NCBI GenBank assembly: GCA_017626895.1
Contig: JAGAHV010000040.1
Location: forward strand, 1 to 19,098
DNA from: Ventricola sp017626895
GTDB lineage: Bacteria > Bacillota > Clostridia > Christensenellales > Aristaeellaceae
DNA: 19,098 nt
Direction: 5' to 3'
Of the stretch, positions 5,554 to 13,600 are shown piece by piece. The position numbers were made by a program, and so were the translations under genes. Positions within the stretch are counted from its first letter, which is position 1. Each line of letters starts with the position of its first letter. Under the pieces are notes generated by a model. The model worked only from the letters and a program-made list of their open reading frames with translations. It was not told the origin of the DNA and searched no databases.

Positions 5554-7334
5554 TTTTGTCCCTTCTTTCCATGTTCTCCAAGAATACTGTAAACCACATT
5601 CTTGAAAACCAGATAGGCCTCTGCAGATGAATAATGTCTGTTTTTTCCAGCCTCTTTCCCGGACCCTTTTCCACTCCAGTGACCGGCAAATGCTGCCGGA
5701 CTCGACGCCTCATACATGGATTCACCAAGCCGAAGGGCTTCTTTTAGCGCCATCTCCCGGAATTGAAGAATTTTCTTTTCGAATGCTTCGTGATTATCTT
5801 TTATGCTGATATTCATCAGCCATCCTCTGAACGGTAAATCCAGTGCATAATAGTACCGTTCTGCGGCCCTGGACCCTGCATCCAGACGTTCCATGACGTT
5901 TGCTTTGTACTGTTTTCCGCCCCGGTCTCCTCCCTCAGCATCAAACAGATTTTCTCCCAGATGACGAACGGCCTGTGCTGCCTTTTCACAGCTCTTAATC
6001 TCAGCAGAAATTCTCTGGATGTAATTATAGCCAAGTTCGGACAGCAGATCACCCGAAAGTGACAGATTGTCCGAAAGACAGTCCACTACCGAACAATTTT
6101 TGCTGTCATACTTGATCTTGGTATATCTGAACGAAATCATTCCCAGCGGCAGACTGTTCGACAAATGTTCAACCCAGGATACCACTCCAGGCACCTTGGC
6201 AGGAGATTTGTCTGCATCTGTATCTGTGCGGCTCTGGATCAGAAGAGAGGAAAACTCCCGCCACATCTGCACCGGCAGTTCCTGAAACTGCGGTATCGGC
6301 AAGGAAACCTTCCCTTTGGGCACCTTTTTGAACATCCACAATGTAAACTGTTCATTTATCGCGCCCTCCCTTGTAAAATAGTCCCCTCCGCATGAGGTAA
6401 AACCAAGGACCGTTTCCTGATCCGCAACAAGCAGTACCCGCCTAGACTGAACCGTCAGCAGCTCTGCGAAATTATCCGGGATGGCAATATAGTGACGTTC
6501 TCTGGTTTCCACAGCCGGTTTCTCCCAGACCGGCCGATCTTCTTTAAACAGGGTATGTCCATCCCTGAGAAAGACGCAGTTCAGCATCAGTGTTTCAAAA
6601 AGATTGCGGCCAACTGCATGAACCAGACTGAGCTTGCCGAGCCACCCGACGCCGATCGATTCATCCGCTGTTTTCGTGTTTGCAGCTTTGCTCTCCTTGC
6701 TTTCTTTTCCGGAGGCATCATCGAACGCCTGCAGGGCAAGCAGCCATCTGGCTGCCTCGGCATAGGTCAGCCGTCCCTTCATGGAGCCTGTCCGCGGCGA
6801 AAACAGACGCAGTTTATGTCCGCTTTCCCCAATCTCACCATTCAGTTTCGCCGCTGTAAATGTTGCATTGGTTTTCGGACCCTTGTCGGAATTTTCTGCA
6901 AGTCCGGTCTTTTCCAGTGCATTTTCCGCGGTCAGACCGTTCACCTTTGGAACCTGATAAAACGGATATTCCGGATGAAACAGCCAGAAACGATCATGCC
7001 ATTTTTCCAGATACTGCAGCAGCGGTTTTTCTGGAAAACATCCTTTTTCCCAGATATTTTGCCACCGATCCTCCGCGTCCTCCGTTTCCTCAAATGGTGC
7101 TTCGGCTCCGTTTTCATCCACTCTGGAAAAAACAGTATGGACAATTGCAAGAAGAAGCCTCAGTACAGCAACATCCTGCGTTGCCATTTCACCGCCGATA
7201 TCTGCGTAATTCTGCGCATGAATCAGGATTTCCTTCAGCCCGACTTCATGCATCGCCCCATCTTTTCCCAGTACAGGGATAAATGGTTCATCAATCAGAT
7301 TAAACCGAATCAATCGCTTCCCTCCTCTCATCAT
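5550..7334 (-). CDS. cse1: Type I-E Cascade large subunit Cse1 (CasA)
   Basis: Cse1 recognises the PAM on target DNA and recruits Cas3. The product, up to 594 residues, begins with 'FNLIDEPFIPVL', the signature N-terminus of the family, and has typical later blocks such as 'LLQYLEKWHDRFWLFHPEYPFYQV' and the C-terminal four-helix bundle containing 'AERYYYALDLPFRGWL'. Length is slightly above the usual 500-560. The start is uncertain: the ATG at 7334 has only GGAAG upstream, whereas a TTG at 7313 has GGAGGG six bases upstream and gives the standard family N-terminus LIRFNLIDEP. I favour the TTG but keep the longer frame in the coordinates. It overlaps cse2 by 4 nt and sits 60 nt downstream of cas3. 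Confidence 0.95.
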   Translation of the reverse strand: MMRGGKRLIRFNLIDEPFIPVLGKDGAMHEVGLKEILIHAQNYADIGGEMATQDVAVLRLLLAIVHTVFSRVDENGAEAPFEETEDAEDRWQNIWEKGCFPEKPLLQYLEKWHDRFWLFHPEYPFYQVPKVNGLTAENALEKTGLAENSDKGPKTNATFTAAKLNGEIGESGHKLRLFSPRTGSMKGRLTYAEAARWLLALQAFDDASGKESKESKAANTKTADESIGVGWLGKLSLVHAVGRNLFETLMLNCVFLRDGHTLFKEDRPVWEKPAVETRERHYIAIPDNFAELLTVQSRRVLLVADQETVLGFTSCGGDYFTREGAINEQFTLWMFKKVPKGKVSLPIPQFQELPVQMWREFSSLLIQSRTDTDADKSPAKVPGVVSWVEHLSNSLPLGMISFRYTKIKYDSKNCSVVDCLSDNLSLSGDLLSELGYNYIQRISAEIKSCEKAAQAVRHLGENLFDAEGGDRGGKQYKANVMERLDAGSRAAERYYYALDLPFRGWLMNISIKDNHEAFEKKILQFREMALKEALRLGESMYEASSPAAFAGHWSGKGSGKEAGKNRHYSSAEAYLVFKNVVYSILGEHGKKGQK

Positions 7335-7394
7335 TTTGGTCTTCCGGCATCGCTGGTATTCTCCCGCTCAACCTTAACAAATCGATGCTGCGTG

Positions 7395-10073
7395 TCAAAT
7401 TCCCTCCTTCCGGCAGATTAACCCTTCCTCCTGTGAATAATGCAGTTCATATTCAAGCAGTCGTGCATCCAGTGTTTCATTGAGTATAAGGAACAGAGCC
7501 GAATGCAGCAGCGGCTGCTTTTTCCACTGCTGAAACCGTTCCCCGGCCTTTTCAAGTTCTGCGGCTGTACGTTCTGCCCGCTTTCCGCCAAAGGCCATCG
7601 GCAGCCCGATCCGTTCCTGACCGATCTCCATCGCCTCCTCCTCGCTTATCTCATCCAGCCGGTAGCGCTTGCCGCCTCCATGCCAGGGAACAGGCCCGAT
7701 GCCATTCCCATATTCCACCAGCATAATGACGGTTATACTTGTCTCCCCGTCCCTTACCGCAGCCTCTGCTTCCTGTTCGTCGGCTCTGATGCGGACATCC
7801 ATCAGCCCGCGGATCGTTTTTCTAGTTCCCGGCCTTTTGCTCGGCCACTGCAGACAATAACACTCCGCCTTTTCCTCTTCTTCCCTGCGCTTTTGCTGAA
7901 GCGCTTCAAACATGTCTGCAAGTTCCGGCGGGATATCCGTTTCACGATAGGCCGCCTGCACCAGAGCGGCAATATCCTGCGGCAAAGAAATCTGTTCCCC
8001 CAGCAGCATTTCTGTCCGTTTCAGAAGGTATTTGGAATAGATCATGGCTGAGACTTTCTGTGTATCCTCGTCCATTCCGATCACAAAGCATTCCGGATTC
8101 TGAAGAAGGGAGGGTCTTCCCCTTCCCTTGTGTCTGTGAAGCCGTCCAATCCTCTGCAAAATAAGATCCATCGGGCAAAGATCCGTCATAAGCAGGTCAA
8201 AATCGATATCCAGCGACTGCTCCAGCACCTGCGTTCCAATCACAATCAGTCTCCCCGGACGTTCTTCGTTGTTCACCGGTTTCCCGAGATAACGCAGTAA
8301 ACGCTGCTCAATCTCTGCTCTGTCCCCCGTGAGAAAACGCGCATGAAACAGCAGCAGTTCTCCCGGGAAAACGGTTTGCAGCTCCGCATAAAGCTGCTGA
8401 GCTCTTGCAACGGTATTACAGATAATCCCCGCGCAGCCCCCATCCGCAAGCCGCTCCTTGAGAATCGTGCCGATCTGATCATCTGTTGTTTTATGTATCT
8501 GAACATCCATCGGCTCATCTGTGAGCGGAATATCCCTTTGCCAGACTTCTCCGTCATCTGTCCACGTGATCAGCGGATACTGCTCCGAGGTACGCCAGGA
8601 CGCCTCATCTGAAGGTTTCTGTCTGTTTAAATAGGCATCGACCAGTCTTGAACGTGTCCCGCAGGGCAGCGTCGCCGAAAGAATCACCACAGGAACGCCA
8701 TAGGTTCCCAGCCAGGCAAGCGTTCGCATCAGATACACATTCATATAGGCATCATAGGCATGGCATTCATCAACAATAACCACTTTTGTCGCCAGACCGA
8801 GATGTCTCAGCATCACATGCTGTCTCATCAGTGACGCCAGCAGAACCTGATCCACTGTTCCGATCACATAATCCGACAGCAGTGCCTGCTTTCCGCCCCT
8901 GAACCATTCATGCACAACCAGTCCCGAGGCATCATCTGCTCCCACATTCGTCGCAATGCTCTTAAACAGACGGTTAAACGACGCCATTCCATGTGCCAGT
9001 CGGATCGATCTTAACCCTTGGCTTTCCTGATGTTCTGCCCAGCTGACAATTCGGGGAAAGAGACCATTCGCTGTGGCCTGGGTCGGCAGTCCGAAGAAGA
9101 GACCTCCCCGGCCGCTTTTCCAGGCCATCTTTTCAGCCGCCAGTAATGCTGCCTCCGTCTTTCCCTTCCCCATTTGAGCCTCAATAATCATGATCCCCGG
9201 TTTATGCAAATCACCCGCAATAGTTCCCGCCGCTTCCTGAATCGCATTGGGATTTGGAAAAGAAAACCTCTCCCTGCAAAGTTTTCCAACATCCGTTTCT
9301 CCGGATGGATGCCAGTAGTCCGGCAGCCTGAGCCGCTTTACGCCTTCCCGGACGCGCTCCGGATAGAGGCTTTCATCCGGTTCATCCTTTTCATCAATCA
9401 GGGGAAAATAATAGGTATTGCTGGCAATCCAGTCCGCCATCACCAACAGACCGGAGAGAATCATTTCCGCTCCCTGTGCCGGAACCGGAAGCTCCGAAAA
9501 ACTGCCAATACCAGTCTTTTCTTTTATCCATTCAAGCAGTTCTTCCTGTGTTTCCCGATAAAATGCCGTTGATTTCCCATAGTAATGGTCCCGCAGCATA
9601 TCCAGCTGATACCCTGCTTTATTGCTTCTTGACTCTGCCCTGGGCATCCCATGATGCGCTCCGGCGATTTCGACAATAGCCGCCGGGCATCCTGCCTGCT
9701 CCAGTAAAACGGCAGAGGCAACCGCATGTTTCGGTTCGTGCATTCCGCGCAATTCAGAGAACAGATCCGGGAACCCTTTTTTCCTGGCATTTTCCCGCCA
9801 GTCTGCACACATGCCTGAAAAAAGGGTTTCCTGAAACACAGCGATATCTTTGCCAAGATCGTGAACCGCTCCGAGAAAATAGGAAAGGCGCTTCAGCTCG
9901 TCCTGTGAATTCCCGCAGGCAAGATATTCCCTTGTTCCTTCCGGAATATACGCATCCAGAAGAAAGGTCATTACCTCTGCCGTGTCCAGAAGATGCATCC
10001 AGAGAGGAAGCCACTTTTGCCCGTTCTCCTGATCGGTTTTTCCAATCACCAGTCTTGCCTGTTCGGATAACAT
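7395..10073 (-). CDS. cas3: Type I-E helicase-nuclease Cas3
   Basis: Cas3 is recruited to the Cascade R-loop and degrades the target DNA. The 892-residue protein has the usual order. The N-terminal HD nuclease has H27 in 'MHLLD', 'AVHDLGKD' (H71, D72), H116 in 'EPKHAVAS' and 'GAHHGMPR' (H140, H141). The superfamily 2 helicase follows with Walker A 'AQMGKGKTEAA' (about 299-309), 'VIVDECHAYD' (DECH 435-438), 'ILSATLP' (about 464-470) and motif VI 'QRIGRLHRH' (640-648). The C-terminal domain completes it. All catalytic residues appear intact, so interference is likely functional. The ATG at 10073 has GGAGG upstream. It is the first gene of the operon, behind the promoter at 10127-10155. Confidence 0.97.
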   Translation of the reverse strand: MLSEQARLVIGKTDQENGQKWLPLWMHLLDTAEVMTFLLDAYIPEGTREYLACGNSQDELKRLSYFLGAVHDLGKDIAVFQETLFSGMCADWRENARKKGFPDLFSELRGMHEPKHAVASAVLLEQAGCPAAIVEIAGAHHGMPRAESRSNKAGYQLDMLRDHYYGKSTAFYRETQEELLEWIKEKTGIGSFSELPVPAQGAEMILSGLLVMADWIASNTYYFPLIDEKDEPDESLYPERVREGVKRLRLPDYWHPSGETDVGKLCRERFSFPNPNAIQEAAGTIAGDLHKPGIMIIEAQMGKGKTEAALLAAEKMAWKSGRGGLFFGLPTQATANGLFPRIVSWAEHQESQGLRSIRLAHGMASFNRLFKSIATNVGADDASGLVVHEWFRGGKQALLSDYVIGTVDQVLLASLMRQHVMLRHLGLATKVVIVDECHAYDAYMNVYLMRTLAWLGTYGVPVVILSATLPCGTRSRLVDAYLNRQKPSDEASWRTSEQYPLITWTDDGEVWQRDIPLTDEPMDVQIHKTTDDQIGTILKERLADGGCAGIICNTVARAQQLYAELQTVFPGELLLFHARFLTGDRAEIEQRLLRYLGKPVNNEERPGRLIVIGTQVLEQSLDIDFDLLMTDLCPMDLILQRIGRLHRHKGRGRPSLLQNPECFVIGMDEDTQKVSAMIYSKYLLKRTEMLLGEQISLPQDIAALVQAAYRETDIPPELADMFEALQQKRREEEEKAECYCLQWPSKRPGTRKTIRGLMDVRIRADEQEAEAAVRDGETSITVIMLVEYGNGIGPVPWHGGGKRYRLDEISEEEAMEIGQERIGLPMAFGGKRAERTAAELEKAGERFQQWKKQPLLHSALFLILNETLDARLLEYELHYSQEEGLICRKEGI

Positions 10074-10126
10074 TCCCCTGCCTCCATTTCTTATGCCTGC
10101 CGAAATTACGCGAATTATTTTTATAC

Positions 10127-10155
10127 AATATAACCAATTTAATATATTCTGTCAA
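10127..10155 (-). promoter_or_regulatory. Promoter of the cas operon
   Basis: On the minus strand TTGACA (10155-10150) and TATATT (10132-10127) are separated by exactly 17 bp, a near-consensus sigma-A promoter. It lies 54 bp upstream of the cas3 ATG, and no other good candidate is seen. Because the array has lost its leader, this may also be the promoter that feeds crRNA production, about 7.6 kb downstream. Confidence 0.8.
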
Positions 10156-10231
10156 CTCTGCCGCCCTATATTTCTTGCACGTCAGAAATATTCTCAAATT
10201 TTCAGTGAAAAAAATCTTTCTGGAAATGATC

Positions 10232-10261
10232 TTGACAGATTCCCGGCCTTCTGGCTATAAT
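10232..10261 (+). promoter_or_regulatory. Promoter of the XRE-ImmA-polymerase cassette
   Basis: TTGACA (10232-10237) and TATAAT (10256-10261) are both perfect consensus, with an 18-bp spacer. Transcription would start near 10268, just at the operator repeats, and about 60 bp before the XRE start codon. This strong promoter suits a gene set held down by a repressor. Confidence 0.85.
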
Positions 10262-10263
10262 GT

Positions 10264-10308
10264 GAACACTGTTCCGGAAATTTGTTCCTGAAATGTGTTC
10301 CGATAACT
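10264..10308 (+). promoter_or_regulatory. Probable repressor operator: three tandem 13-bp repeats plus a palindrome
   Basis: TGTTCCGGAAATT (10270-10282), TGTTCCTGAAATG (10283-10295) and TGTTCCGATAACT (10296-10308) are three adjacent 13-bp direct repeats covering the predicted start of transcription. They overlap a palindrome, GAACACTGTTC (10264-10274). A LexA box of Bacillus type has GAAC-N4-GTTC, and here the spacing is three, so this is probably not a LexA site. Position directly after the -10 box fits autorepression by the XRE protein. Confidence 0.6.
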
Positions 10309-10326
10309 TTTCCCCCGGAGGCATCC

Positions 10327-10824
10327 ATGAATACAAACGAAAGAACCCCTACCAGAAGCAAGGATTTCGATGCGGATATCGTCCTCGGTCCCGATGCGTC
10401 AATCGGTGACAAGGTCAAAGCGCTTCGGCTCTCAAAGAAGATGACGCTCACTGCGCTCTCACGGGCCAGCAGGCTTTCCGACCGCGCCATCCGATACATC
10501 GAAAACAACGAACGCACCCCCGGTGCCGGAGCCATCCGACAGCTGGCCGATGCCCTTGAAGTGCGGCCGGATTTCTTTATGGACGCAGCCCTGTTTGATC
10601 AGGAACTGCATAAGGAAGAATTTCTCCGTCAGGCAAAGGAAAAGTACGGTTCCCGGGGAATGGCGCAGGCCCGCTACCTGATCGAGCAGGCCCAGGCGCT
10701 TTACGCCGGCGGCGAACTTTCCGAGGAAGACCGGGAGGTTTTCCGTTCCGAGATGGAGGCCATCTTCTGGGATTCCCAGGAGGAGGCACAGAAATATGCT
10801 CCGAAGAACCGCCGGAAAAGCTAA
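10327..10824 (+). CDS. XRE-family transcriptional repressor (ImmR/DdrO-like)
   Basis: The 165-residue product carries one helix-turn-helix of the Cro/C1 (XRE) type at about residues 25-80: 'GDKVKALRLSKKMTLTALSRAS', then 'SDRAIRYIENNERTP' and 'IRQLADALEV'. The C-terminal half is charged and helical, as in ImmR or DdrO repressors that dimerise there. The ATG at 10327 is set by GGAGG (10317-10321); an upstream TTG at 10282 in the same frame lacks a site and falls in the operator. It is followed directly by an ImmA-type protease gene, a pairing in which the protease cuts or inactivates the repressor. I infer that it represses its own strong promoter and hence the polymerase genes. Confidence 0.85.
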   Translation: MNTNERTPTRSKDFDADIVLGPDASIGDKVKALRLSKKMTLTALSRASRLSDRAIRYIENNERTPGAGAIRQLADALEVRPDFFMDAALFDQELHKEEFLRQAKEKYGSRGMAQARYLIEQAQALYAGGELSEEDREVFRSEMEAIFWDSQEEAQKYAPKNRRKS

Positions 10825-10841
10825 GGGGGGGATGACGCTTG

Positions 10842-11477
10842 ATGTATCAGGCAGTCCGAATGGCCGAACAGGCTGTCAGGCAATACGGTACCAGAGATCC
10901 GTTTGAAATCATTGAGGCGCGAAAGATCCGCCTCCGTTATTTTTCCGCTGTCAGTCTCCTCGGCTATTATAAGGTCGTCAAGCGGACGCAGTACATCGGC
11001 CTTAACCAGAACGCCGGTGAGGAACAGCAGCGAACCACCGCCGGTCATGAGCTCGGTCATTCCTGTCTGGATTATGCCATTGCCTCACGGGGCGGTGAAT
11101 TCCGTGATACGTTTCTGTACACGCTTTCCAATGGACGGCTTGAAAAAAATGCCAACCTGTTCGCCGCTGAGCTCCTCATTCCGGATGAGCACATCCTGGA
11201 TGACCTCTGCCACGACGCCTATCTCAAAACCGTCCATGATATCAAGGCACGCCTGGATCAGTATCACAGCCCCCGCGCCCGGTTCGATTTCGAGCAGGAA
11301 CAGATGCGCCAGTTCTATGACGAGCATGAAATCGCCTCTCTGGAGGAACTTGGCGCAAAATGCCGCGTGGACAGCGAGCTCATCCGGTTCAAGCTGCAGG
11401 CCCTTGCCTGCAAGGGATTTGAGCTGCCCAGCATTCCGGAAACCAGAAACGATTTTCTCCGGCACTGGCGGGACTGA
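10842..11477 (+). CDS. ImmA/IrrE-family metallopeptidase
   Basis: The 211-residue protein contains the zinc-protease motif HELGH at residues 69-73 within 'TTAGHELGHSCLDYA', and a downstream 'NANLFAAELLIPDE' segment, which together define the ImmA/IrrE (COG2856) family. In ICEBs1 ImmA and in Deinococcus IrrE the enzyme cleaves a partner XRE repressor (ImmR, DdrO) after DNA damage. The neighbouring XRE gene ends 17 bp upstream, so the two are probably such a pair. An ATG at 10842 is preferred over the TTG at 10839; a G-rich tract lies upstream. It ends 40 bp before the polymerase gene. The trigger cannot be read from the sequence. Confidence 0.9.
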   Translation: MYQAVRMAEQAVRQYGTRDPFEIIEARKIRLRYFSAVSLLGYYKVVKRTQYIGLNQNAGEEQQRTTAGHELGHSCLDYAIASRGGEFRDTFLYTLSNGRLEKNANLFAAELLIPDEHILDDLCHDAYLKTVHDIKARLDQYHSPRARFDFEQEQMRQFYDEHEIASLEELGAKCRVDSELIRFKLQALACKGFELPSIPETRNDFLRHWRD

Positions 11478-11517
11478 ATCCGGGCAGCGTCCGGTGCCGG
11501 AGGATTCGGAGGTTCCC

Positions 11518-12909
11518 ATGGTCTATCTTTGCATCGATCTCAAGTCCTACTATGCCTCCGTCGAATGTGTCGCCCGGGGACTTGATCCTCTCCGGGCCAA
11601 CCTGCTGGTAGCGGATGAGGCCCGTTCCGACCAGACCATCTGTCTGGCCGTCTCGCCCAGTCTGAAAGCCAAGGGCGTCCCCGGCCGTCCCCGTCTGTTT
11701 GAGGCCCGGCAGGCCATCCTGGCCTATGAACGGCTGTATCATACCCATATCGACTATCTGATCGCCGTTCCGCGTATGGCAGAATACGAACGGACCTCTG
11801 CCCTCATCTATTCCATCTACCTGCGATTCGTGGCCCCGGAGGATATCCACGTCTATTCCATTGACGAATGCTTCATTGACTGCACGCCCTATCTGCACCG
11901 CTATCAGGCCGCTGCCGATCGGACCGGGTCCGATCCGGCCCACATGATGGCCATGGACATGATCCGCGCCGTTCTCCGGGAAACCGGAATCACGGCGACT
12001 GCCGGCATCGGCACAAACCTGTATCTGGCCAAGGTCGCCATGGACATCGTGGCCAAGAAAGCCAAACCGGATGCTAACGGCGTCCGCATTGCCGCCCTGG
12101 ATGAGGACAGTTACAAATATCTGCTGTGGGAACACCGGCCGCTGACCGATTTCTGGCAGATCGGGCCGGGAAAATCCAACCGCCTGCTCAAAGGCTGCAT
12201 GTTTACCATGGGCGACGTCGCCCGCCGAAGCCTGACGGATCAGGAATGGTTCTACAAGGTTTTCGGCATCGACGCAGAGATCCTCATCGATCATGCCTGG
12301 GGAATTGAACCCGTCACCATGGCCGACATCAAGGGCTATCATTCGGACAATCACAGTCTCTCAAGCGGCCAGGTTCTCCCCCGACCCTATCGCTACGAGG
12401 AGGCACGGCTCGTTCTGAGCGAGATGATCGACATGCTCTGTGCGGAAATGCTCGCCGGGAACGTCGCCTCAAAGACCTTTACCTGGTGGGTCAGTTACGA
12501 TTATAAATCGCTTGAATTCTGCCCGGACTACGCCGGCCCCGTTTCCATTGATTTTTACGGGCGACTCCATCCCGCCCACAGCGGCGGAACCGTCCGTCTT
12601 CCGGATAAGACAAATGTCGCCGCCGAGGCGGCCCCCGCTCTGCTGACCCATTTTGATGCCGGCGTCCATCATAACCTTCTGTTTCGGCGTCTGGGCATCT
12701 GTGCCGTCGATACCATCCCGTTTTCCGGCACGCGGCAGCTCAGTTTTTTCACGGACTGGGAGCAGCAGGAAAAAGAACTGCACCTGCAGCGGGCCATGCT
12801 GGACATCCGAAAGCGCTATGGCGCCGGCGCCGTATTCAAGGCGCGCAGCCTGATGGAAGGGGCAACCGCCCTTGAACGAATCGGCCAGATCGGCGGGCAC
12901 CGCGCCTGA
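11518..12909 (+). CDS. Y-family translesion DNA polymerase (UmuC/UvrX-like)
   Basis: The 463-residue product is a lesion-bypass, error-prone DNA polymerase. It has the first metal-binding motif 'VYLCIDLKSYYASVE' at the start, the catalytic 'YSIDECFID' at about residues 112-120, and 'TATAGIGTNLYLAKVAMDIVAKK', all diagnostic of UmuC/DinB enzymes. Its length, above the roughly 350-420 of DinB, is like the UvrX/YqjW group of Bacillota, which lie beside YolD genes. The ATG has GGAGG five bases upstream; a longer in-frame extension to 10903 is the antiphase reading of ImmA and is rejected. Context suggests it is the output of the XRE-ImmA switch, raising damage tolerance or mutation under stress. 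Confidence 0.93.
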   Translation: MVYLCIDLKSYYASVECVARGLDPLRANLLVADEARSDQTICLAVSPSLKAKGVPGRPRLFEARQAILAYERLYHTHIDYLIAVPRMAEYERTSALIYSIYLRFVAPEDIHVYSIDECFIDCTPYLHRYQAAADRTGSDPAHMMAMDMIRAVLRETGITATAGIGTNLYLAKVAMDIVAKKAKPDANGVRIAALDEDSYKYLLWEHRPLTDFWQIGPGKSNRLLKGCMFTMGDVARRSLTDQEWFYKVFGIDAEILIDHAWGIEPVTMADIKGYHSDNHSLSSGQVLPRPYRYEEARLVLSEMIDMLCAEMLAGNVASKTFTWWVSYDYKSLEFCPDYAGPVSIDFYGRLHPAHSGGTVRLPDKTNVAAEAAPALLTHFDAGVHHNLLFRRLGICAVDTIPFSGTRQLSFFTDWEQQEKELHLQRAMLDIRKRYGAGAVFKARSLMEGATALERIGQIGGHRA

Positions 12910-13001
12910 ACAGCACGCGTGAAAGCAGTATCTGTGCGATTGGCCGGAAAGCTTCTGTCCGGGCCCACTTTTCCTGCTCCATCCCTGTACACGGAGTTGC
13001 C

Positions 13002-13018
13002 CTGTCGCGAAGCGACAG
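13002..13018 (+). promoter_or_regulatory. Small perfect hairpin between polymerase and YolD genes
   Basis: CTGTCGC (13002-13008) and GCGACAG (13012-13018) flank GAA, giving a 7-bp GC-rich stem with a tight loop. There is no T-run after it, so it is unlikely to be a terminator. It may protect or process the mRNA, or be a short imperfect attenuator. Confidence 0.4.
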
Positions 13019-13030
13019 TTAAGTCAAATC

Positions 13031-13078
13031 CAGGCCTCATGCAATGCTGCTCCGGCAAGTGCTCAACAGTGAGGCCTG
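13031..13078 (+). promoter_or_regulatory. 9-bp inverted repeat immediately upstream of the YolD ribosome site
   Basis: CAGGCCTCA (13031-13039) and TGAGGCCTG (13070-13078) are perfect inverted copies 30 nt apart. The second arm ends 3 bp before the strong site AAAGGAGG. The stem does not cover the ribosome site itself, but folding or protein binding here could alter access to it. A DNA-binding site for a dimer is another possibility. Confidence 0.45.
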
Positions 13079-13096
13079 CAAAGGAGGTGTTTTCAG

Positions 13097-13558
13097 ATGG
13101 TCATTCCTGCCGATTTTCCTTACGGGAGAGAATTCGCCCTTGGGCGTCCGGACATTTCCTGGCGTCATCCGGGAATGGACCGCCCGCGCAGAGCCAAGCT
13201 CTTCGCCCCCTTTGATGCCCTCAGCGGATTTGATGAAGCCATTGCCTCAAAGACCGTTCCCTATACAGACCGGACGGAACTGAGTGAGGCGGAGCAGGAA
13301 CACATCAATCAGGTGCTTGACCGGCTGCACCGTCTCACGCCGAATTCCCGGATTGCACGCCTCAATTCTGTCCGGACCCGCGCACTTTGCTTTGTCCCCT
13401 GCCGGGACCGGAACAGCTCGGCCTTTGGCCGCCAGGGACTGATTGAACAGATCGAGGGGATCTGCCGCTGCGTGGATCCGGTCCATAAGCAAGTGACCAT
13501 CGGGGACCAGGTTCTCCCCTTTTCCTGCCTCATCGGCCTGGAGGCTGATTTCCCATGA
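13097..13558 (+). CDS. YolD-like protein, partner of the Y-family polymerase
   Basis: The 153-residue protein contains 'RRAKLFAPFDALSGFDEAI' at residues 31-49, the core of the YolD-like family, whose members are encoded next to UmuC-like polymerases in Bacillota and have been proposed to act like UmuD. The rest is weakly conserved, with a C-terminal beta-rich part ('VTIGDQVLPFSCLIG') typical of the family. The ATG is set by a near-perfect AAAGGAGG ten bases upstream. It is the last gene of the cassette, 187 bp after the polymerase, and ends 2 bp before a perfect terminator. The first 30 residues are longer than usual and proline/arginine-rich. Confidence 0.75.
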   Translation: MVIPADFPYGREFALGRPDISWRHPGMDRPRRAKLFAPFDALSGFDEAIASKTVPYTDRTELSEAEQEHINQVLDRLHRLTPNSRIARLNSVRTRALCFVPCRDRNSSAFGRQGLIEQIEGICRCVDPVHKQVTIGDQVLPFSCLIGLEADFP

Positions 13559-13559
13559 C

Positions 13560-13597
13560 AACAAATAAGGCACAGCAATAGCTGTGCCTTATTTGTT
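13560..13597. terminator. Bidirectional rho-independent terminator
   Basis: Two 17-bp arms (13560-13576 and 13581-13597) are perfectly complementary around AATA. The core is AAGGCACAGC / GCTGTGCCTT, with an A-rich outer part on one side and TTATTTGTT on the other. It serves both the plus-strand cassette ending at 13558 and the minus-strand nuclease gene ending at 13601. Confidence 0.92.
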
Positions 13598-13600
13598 CAC

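Noticed and set aside
10264..10274. GAACACTGTTC as a LexA box
   Set aside because: Bacillota LexA sites have four bases between GAAC and GTTC; here there are three, and the surrounding 13-bp repeats explain the motif better.
10903..11517. N-terminal extension of the polymerase frame
   Set aside because: It is the ImmA gene read in another frame; family alignment and GGAGG place the start at 11518.
11389..12354. 321-residue minus-strand frame opposite the polymerase
   Set aside because: No family features, no ribosome site; a shadow of GC-rich coding DNA.
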